Below are positions 6,932 through 10,566 of a stretch of DNA of 10,566 bases, piece after piece. The stretch covers positions 830,987 to 841,552 of the forward strand of contig MU646329.1 in NCBI GenBank assembly GCA_026770585.1. Direction: 5' to 3'. The stretch's first letter is position 1. Each line of letters starts with the position of its first letter. The notes beneath the pieces were generated by a model that was not told the origin of the DNA, ran no database searches, and saw only the letters and a list, made by a program, of their open reading frames with translations. The DNA is from Baffinella frigidus. Taxonomy: Eukaryota > Cryptophyceae > Cryptomonadales > Baffinellaceae. Both the position numbers and the translations under genes were made by a program.

Positions 6932-7944
6932 ATGCGCGCATCAGAGCTCATAATGCCCTTCTTCGATACGCTCGTGGCCCTCCGCATCGTCCTGGGGCTG
7001 GTTGCGCTGCTCGCCCTCGCGCTTGTGTTGCTCGTCAGATGGCAGAGAAAGGCCGGTGTCGCGGCGTTCTTCCACCCCTACTGCAACGATGGCGGCGGTG
7101 GCGAGCGGGTGCTCTGGATCGCGGTGCAGGCGCTGACGGAGCATGACAAGAAGCTGGAGATCGTGATATACACGGGCGACAGGGTCGCCAAAGACGAGAT
7201 TCTCGCCAAAGCGCAGGCTCGCTTCGGGATCACTGTCGACGAGAAGCGCATCCGCTTGGTTCCGCTGTACATGCGGTGGCTCGTTGAGCCGCGCTACTAC
7301 CCCATGTTCACGCTCCTCGGTCAGTCCCTCGGCGGCGCGCTCCTCGCGACCGAGGCGCTCTGGCGCCTGAACCCCGAGGTGTTCATTGACACGATGGGCG
7401 CCGCGTCGTCGTACCCCATCGCGCGGTACGTGTTCGGGTGCAAGGTTGCGTGCTACGTGCACTACCCAGCCATCAGCACCGACATGCTCTCGCTCGTCGG
7501 GCGGCGGGAGGCCACGTACAACAACCGCGCCTTCATCTCCAACTCCATCATCCTCTCGAGCGTCAAGGTCGTCTACTACCAGATCCTCGCCTTCATCTAC
7601 GGCAAGCAGGGCGCGTGCGCGCATGCCGTGCTGTGCAACTCCTCATGGACCGCCGAACACGTCATGGACATCTGGGGCATCGACCCGCGCATCGTCCCCC
7701 CGCCCTGCAACACCAAGGACCTCCAGCAGCTGGACCTCGGCGGCCGCGAAAACCTCATCATCTCCCTCGGGCAGTTCCGCCCTGAAAAGAACCACGCGCT
7801 GCAACTCGAGGCCATGAAGCTCCTCATGGACACGGGCAAGGTGCCGGGCGCGAAGCTGGCTATTCTGGGGAGCTGCCGCAACGAGGAGGACGAGGCGCGC
7901 GTGCTTGCTGTCAAGAACAAGGTCAAGGAGCTTGGCCTCGAGAA
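6932..7944 (+). CDS. ALG11: ALG11 exon 1
   Basis: Encodes residues 1-337 and two bases of Lys338: the membrane anchor, the whole N-terminal ALG11-type domain and the start of the C-terminal GT4 domain, ending [12 protein letters not shown]. The donor after GAGAA is GTTCCC, weak beyond the GT. The frame continues open into the intron as a Pro-rich tail (FPPPRHAPP) to a stop at 8030-8032; that tail is not ALG11-like, and exon 2 resumes the family sequence. Confidence 0.95.
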
Positions 7945-10267
7945 GTTCCCGCCCCCCCGCCATGCCCCCCCCCGCTCACCGTTTCCCCTCACACTACCCT
8001 GCCGCACCACGGCTCGCCTCGTTGTAAGATAGAGCGTAGGGGCGGAGGGCGGCAGGTGTAGGGTGGCTGGTGTAGAGTGTCGAGTGGCAGTTGGCGGGTG
8101 GCGGGAGTAGGCAGTAGGGCAGGCTGCAAGCAGAAAGGAAGGAAGGATATTGCACGCCGTGTTGATAGGGTAACTGACCAAAAATGGGGTAGTTAGGCCT
8201 ACGGGATTGCCTAGGACCTCCTACCGTAGGCCGAGACTTTTTGGTCCTGGGATCCCTCGGCCTACGGTAGGAGGTCCTAGGCAATGCCGTATGCCGAACT
8301 ACCCCATTTTCAGGCCGTTAGCCTATGAGTGTGCCTCGTGCGTTGCTCAGACACTCCCGAATCTCATGCGCAAACACTTAAAATTTATAAACAGGATCCA
8401 ATGAAATTTACTACACATAACGATCTTTACTAGTATTATTAAAGCAAACGAGTTGTAATTTTGATTGAAATCCAGTTTACAAATTATAAGTATTTGCATC
8501 AAATCTGAAATCTGCCGCAGTCGCTGAGATCCACGCTTGGCGTCGATCGCAGGTGCGTGGAGGTGCACACCAACGTGCCGTGGGGCGACCTGCAAGGCAA
8601 GTGGCTGCGGAGGGCCAAGGCGGGGATCCACACGATGTGGAACGAGCACTTCGGGATCAATGTCGTGGAGTTCATGGCGGCTGGCGTTGTTCCCGTCGCT
8701 CACGACTCGGGTGCCGCACAATCCACGCCAGGCTCATCGAGTCATCTGACATCCACTTTTGACATCTTTCCAGGGAAACCCCGTGAATTCTTAAGTTAAC
8801 CACGACAGATCTGTCGTGGATAAGGCGTCGGTTTCCCTCCATCATTCCGGCGTGGATATCTTGACTGTCATCGAAGGATGCGTCCCCCCTCTCCATTCTC
8901 CTTCACCCCGCCTGTCTCCGCGTGCTCCCAGCACACCATCCCTAACCGACAAACGGCGTCGCTCGAAACCACGGTGCGTGTTCCCCTGCAAACCCCGACC
9001 TTTTTTTTCGCGCACACCGTCAAGAGCTGCCCCCCCCCCCCACAGGCGGGCCGCGGGAGGACATCGTGGTAGACTTGCATGGGCAGCCAACAGGGTTCCG
9101 CGCCACGACCGCGGGGGAGTACGCGGATGCGATGGAGCGCGTGCTCTCCATGCACCCCCAGGAGTGCGTGTCCCCGCCCACCCCCACCGTGGGCTACCAA
9201 GGCTTCTGTGTGGCTGGATTTCGGGGTGTCACGTGGTCCGATTTTTTTTCTAATGCAAATTTCAGGGTGTAACGTGGTCAAAATTACACCCCCGGGAGTG
9301 CGTGCCCCGTCCGCGGCGCAGTGCTGGGGTGCCTCGCTCGTACGGAACCACCCACCCCCCTAGGACCACCGTAGCCCCCACAGGACCACTGTAGGGCTAT
9401 ATATAGCCCTGCTGTAGGGTCCTGCGGAGGTGCGTCTCCTTGTGAGTGAGGTAGCCCTGTAGAGGGGTACCTCTCTCATGAGAAACCGCGCCTCCCTAGG
9501 ACCCTACAGTAGGCCTATGCCTAGGGACCTACGGTGCTCCTACGGGGGGGGCAGTTTCTTATGAGCGAGGCACCCCTGTAGCCCCTGCACCCGTACATCG
9601 TCCTTGCGTAGACCGAGCACAGGAGGCGGTTCCTCGCATTGAATAGATCGGAATGGCTGTCGGAGGTGTTGGCTGAGGTGGCTAACCTCTGGGGCAGGAT
9701 GTTGGCTGAGTATCCCTCAAGTGGCCATGCCGTCAAATTTGACGGCCAAGAGGTCCTAGGCAGGTCCTAGGGCCCTACGGTAGGGCGTATGCGCCTACTG
9801 GCCACTGAAGGGATACTGGGGCGGGATGTTGACTGATTTTGGTGGAGCGGGATGTTGACTGATTCTGGTGGGGCGGGATGTTGACTGATTCTGGTGGGGT
9901 GGGATGTTGACTGATTCTGGTGGGGTGGGATGTTGACTGATTCTGCTGGTGCGGGATGTTGACTGATTCTGGTGGGGTGGGATGGCAGGTTCGAGCAGCT
10001 CCAGGAGCGCGCGCGGAGAAGTGCAAAACGGTCAGCCCCCCCCAACCCCCAAAACGCCTTTGCAGGCCGTGTGGTTTTGTTGCTGTCGATAAATGCGATG
10101 CTGTTTCATGCATCGCGGTGGGTCTGGGGTCTCCCTCGCTTGTGGTGTAATCCGTGAGTGAATCCCGCAGGTTTTCGGACCAAGCGTTCCGGCGCCTCTT
10201 CGTGATGGCGATCTCGTCTGCCATGCACCCCAAGCCTAACTTTGTCCACGGCTTTGATCTTTCGTAG
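6932..10267 (+). CDS. ALG11: ALG11: GDP-Man:Man3GlcNAc2-PP-dolichol alpha-1,2-mannosyltransferase (five exons, complete)
   Basis: ALG11 adds the fourth and fifth mannoses, both alpha-1,2, to the dolichol-linked N-glycan precursor on the cytosolic face of the ER, using GDP-mannose (GT4 family, GT-B fold). Exons: 6932-7944, 8553-8710, 9046-9163, 9989-10030, 10171-10267. All junctions are GT-AG and in phase, giving 1428 nt (475 residues plus TAG), close to the roughly 490 residues of human ALG11. Visible features are an N-terminal membrane segment (residues about 13-35), the Gly-rich [17 protein letters not shown] block (46-62), [27 protein letters not shown] with the conserved Lys, the E-X7-E motif in [10 protein letters not shown] (Glu369 and Glu377), and [10 protein letters not shown] with one Gly more than usual. 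The start ATG has a good context (GTCGCCATGCG). The gene diverges from COG1. Confidence 0.95.
8166..8325. mobile_element. Foldback element family C, copy 2 (about 160 bp)
   Basis: Shares almost all of its sequence with the copy at 2844: AAAATGGGGTAGTTAGGC, CCTCCTACCGTAGGCCGAG and the mirrored arm ending TTTTCAGGCCGTTAGCCTA. The loop differs and reads GGTCCTGGGATCC in the opposite sense. Flanks are TTGA and TGAG, so no clean TTAA duplication. In ALG11 intron 1, about 35 bp before the B-related element at 8361. Confidence 0.87.
8361..8504. mobile_element. Degenerate B-related foldback element in ALG11 intron 1
   Basis: Begins ATCTCATGCGCAAACACTT. The right arm reverse-complements to ATTTGATGCAAATACTT and the arms continue to pair through TTATAAACAGGAT. 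The core AATGAAATTTACTACACA is shared with family B. AT-rich; about 144 bp. Confidence 0.7.
8553..8710 (+). CDS. ALG11: ALG11 exon 2 (E-X7-E catalytic motif)
   Basis: The acceptor GATCGCAG precedes GTGCGTGGAG. The exon completes Lys338 and encodes [20 protein letters not shown], then [20 protein letters not shown] and [11 protein letters not shown]. It carries the retaining-GT4 nucleotide-sugar motif E-X7-E. The donor is GTGCCG after TCGG (phase 1). Confidence 0.94.
8751..8857. mobile_element. Foldback element F (about 107 bp) with a 20-bp perfect palindrome
   Basis: ATCCAC at 8751 pairs with GTGGAT ending at 8857; GGGAAACC at 8773 pairs with GGTTTCCC at 8830; CTTA pairs with TAAG; the centre CCACGACAGATCTGTCGTGG at 8800-8819 is a perfect palindrome. 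Single copy here, in ALG11 intron 2. It may be a decayed MITE or a structured intron element. Confidence 0.6.
8858..9045 (+). other. Pyrimidine-rich 3' part of ALG11 intron 2
   Basis: Rich in C and T on the coding strand, with an eight-T run near 9001 and a long C run ending in CACAG at 9045. It reads as an extended polypyrimidine tract for exon 3; nothing else recognisable. Confidence 0.55.
9046..9163 (+). CDS. ALG11: ALG11 exon 3
   Basis: A long C tract and CACAG precede the exon, which completes a Gly codon and encodes [20 protein letters not shown] then [19 protein letters not shown]. This equals the family segment 'GGP..DIV...G..TGF.A....YA......L'. The donor after CAGGA is GTGCGT, the best donor match in this gene (phase 2). 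The tract of ten or more C before the acceptor is a likely place for length errors. Confidence 0.92.
9324..9459. mobile_element. Foldback element family E, copy 3 (diverged)
   Basis: CTGGGGTGCCTCGCTCG at the left is related to the E left end, and GAGTGAGGTAGCCCTG is its mirrored right end. The interior has AGGACCACTGTAGGGCTATA and a TATATA centre. The right end abuts TA 9460-9461, which is also the left flank of the next E copy. In ALG11 intron 3. Confidence 0.72.
9462..9578. mobile_element. Foldback element family E, copy 2 (117 bp, TA target)
   Basis: GAGGGGTACCTCTCTCATGA at the left pairs with TATGAGCGAGGCACCCCTG at the right, flanked by TA at 9460-9461 and 9579-9580. The interior CCTAGGACCCTACAGTAGGC is identical to the copy at 10375. 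In ALG11 intron 3. Confidence 0.86.
9713..9813. mobile_element. Foldback element family D, copy 3 (101 bp, TA target)
   Basis: TCCCTCAAGTGGCCA to TGGCCACTGAAGGGA, flanked by TA at 9711-9712 and 9814-9815, with the same core as the copy at 3131. The flanks belong to one 26-bp minisatellite (ATGTTGGCTGAG before, CTGGGGCGGGATGTTGACTG after), which gives the empty site directly. In ALG11 intron 3. Confidence 0.9.
9825..9988. repeat. 26-bp tandem repeat ending at the ALG11 exon 4 acceptor
   Basis: GATGTTGACTGATTCTGGTG starts at 9825, 9851, 9877, 9903, 9929 and 9955, exactly 26 bp apart, with a seventh unit at 9981 that turns into GATGGCAG, the acceptor itself. Diverged units lie before the D insertion (about 9665-9710). 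In ALG11 intron 3. Confidence 0.93.
9989..10030 (+). CDS. ALG11: ALG11 exon 4 (42-nt microexon)
   Basis: Between GGATGGCAG and GTCAGC, the 42 nt complete a Glu codon and encode [13 protein letters not shown] plus two bases of Arg. This matches the conserved Arg-rich helix 'R..AR.SV.RFS' near the ALG11 C-terminus and keeps phase 2 on both sides. It would be missed without protein guidance. Its acceptor lies flush against the 26-bp tandem repeat. Confidence 0.88.
10171..10267 (+). CDS. ALG11: ALG11 exon 5 and stop
   Basis: The acceptor AATCCCGCAG precedes GTTTTCGGAC. The exon completes Arg and encodes [20 protein letters not shown] then [11 protein letters not shown] and TAG at 10265-10267. 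RFSDQAF matches the C-terminal RFSD..F motif of the family; the last 20 or so residues are lineage-specific. The stop codon overlaps the first unit of a 22-bp tandem repeat. Confidence 0.9.
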
Positions 10268-10329
10268 TAAACGCTGGTCAAACTCGGAGTAAACGCTGGT
10301 CAAACTCGGAGTAAACGCTGGTCAAACTC
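10266..10329. repeat. 22-bp tandem repeat overlapping the ALG11 stop codon
   Basis: AGTAAACGCTGGTCAAACTC begins at 10266, 10288 and 10310. The AG of the first unit belongs to the TAG stop, so the repeat forms the start of the 3' UTR. Confidence 0.93.
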
Positions 10330-10374
10330 TGTGGCTGATGCCTGCTTTCCACCCGTCCCGTGGCGGGCCATGTA

Positions 10375-10491
10375 CAGGGGTGCCTCGCTCATAAGAAACC
10401 GCCCCCCCCTAGGACCCTACAGTAGGCCTATGCCTAGGGCACTACGGTGGTCCTAGGGGGGGGGCAGTTTCTTATGAGCGAGGTACCCCTG
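10375..10491. mobile_element. Foldback element family E, copy 1 (117 bp, TA target)
   Basis: CAGGGGTGCCTCGCTCATAA pairs with TTATGAGCGAGGTACCCCTG, flanked by TA at 10373-10374 and 10492-10493. Same length as the copy at 9462. Downstream of ALG11 and directly joined to a D element through the shared TA. Confidence 0.9.
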
Positions 10492-10493
10492 TA

Positions 10494-10566
10494 TCCCTTA
10501 AGTGGCCAGGTGGTCAAATTTGACCACCAAGAGGTCCTAGGCAGGTCCTAGGACCCTACGGTAGGG
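10494..10566. mobile_element. Foldback element family D, copy 4 (cut by window edge)
   Basis: TCCCTTAAGTGGCCAGGTGG, the inner palindrome GGTGGTCAAATTTGACCACC, and the AGAGGTCCTAGGCAGGTCCT core up to the edge. TA at 10492-10493 precedes it and is also the right flank of element E at 10375. Confidence 0.88.

Noticed and set aside
7945-8032. Extension of ALG11 exon 1 to the stop at 8030-8032
   Set aside because: The extension is a Pro-rich, unrelated tail, while the catalytic E-X7-E segment resumes in phase from 8553.
8272-8559. Plus-strand frames starting PRTSYRRPR at 2890, 8207 and on the minus strand near 8284
   Set aside because: All three read the arms of family C palindromes, hence the same peptide on both strands.
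9825-9988. Possible CRISPR array
   Set aside because: The 26-bp units abut with no unique spacers; it is a tandem repeat within an intron of a eukaryotic gene.

Overview
This window looks like nuclear DNA of a GC-rich unicellular eukaryote, most likely a microalga. Two protein genes are split by GT-AG introns, their coding parts favour G or C at third positions, and the introns are full of palindromic transposon relics and tandem repeats. A stretch near 960-1150 resembles the TTTAGGG telomere repeat of plants and many algae. I cannot name the species. No prokaryotic operon, RNA gene or CRISPR array is visible.

Two genes lie head to head. On the minus strand, from 6027 (possibly further upstream) to the left window edge, is COG1, a subunit of the conserved oligomeric Golgi tethering complex. 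Four exons are visible (about 6027-5416, 5091-4519, 2528-1533 and 221-about 108), and the 3' end lies outside the window. On the plus strand, 6932-10267, is a complete five-exon ALG11, the ER alpha-1,2-mannosyltransferase of lipid-linked oligosaccharide synthesis. The spliced ALG11 reading frame closes exactly (475 codons plus stop), and each junction restores conserved sequence. Both genes serve the secretory and glycosylation pathway and share an intergenic region of about 900 bp.

Region by region: 1-96 is a 12-bp minisatellite; 108-221 is COG1 exon 4; 222-1532 is COG1 intron 3, with duplicated exon-4 fragments, three foldback elements and a 7-bp telomere-like array; 1533-2528 is exon 3; 2529-4518 is a 1990-bp intron holding nested palindromic elements and a CCACAA/CCACAG array with a duplicated exon-2 edge; 4519-5091 is exon 2; 5092-5415 is an intron made largely of two foldback elements; 5416-6027 is exon 1; 6028-6931 is intergenic; 6932-10267 is ALG11, with four introns of which three carry foldback elements; 10266-10566 holds a 22-bp tandem repeat and two abutting TA-flanked elements.

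The most interesting layer is the intron content. At least six families of non-autonomous foldback (MITE-like) elements occur (A-F). Some are chained end to end sharing a single TA dinucleotide, some are nested, and they lie mostly inside introns, in one case filling almost a whole intron. Around three splice sites the introns also carry duplicated 'ghost' copies of the exon edge, one with a better donor than the one apparently used. This fits intron growth by tandem duplication and transposon insertion, possibly including introner-like intron gain. All of it is read by eye; transcripts and whole-genome repeat searches would decide.
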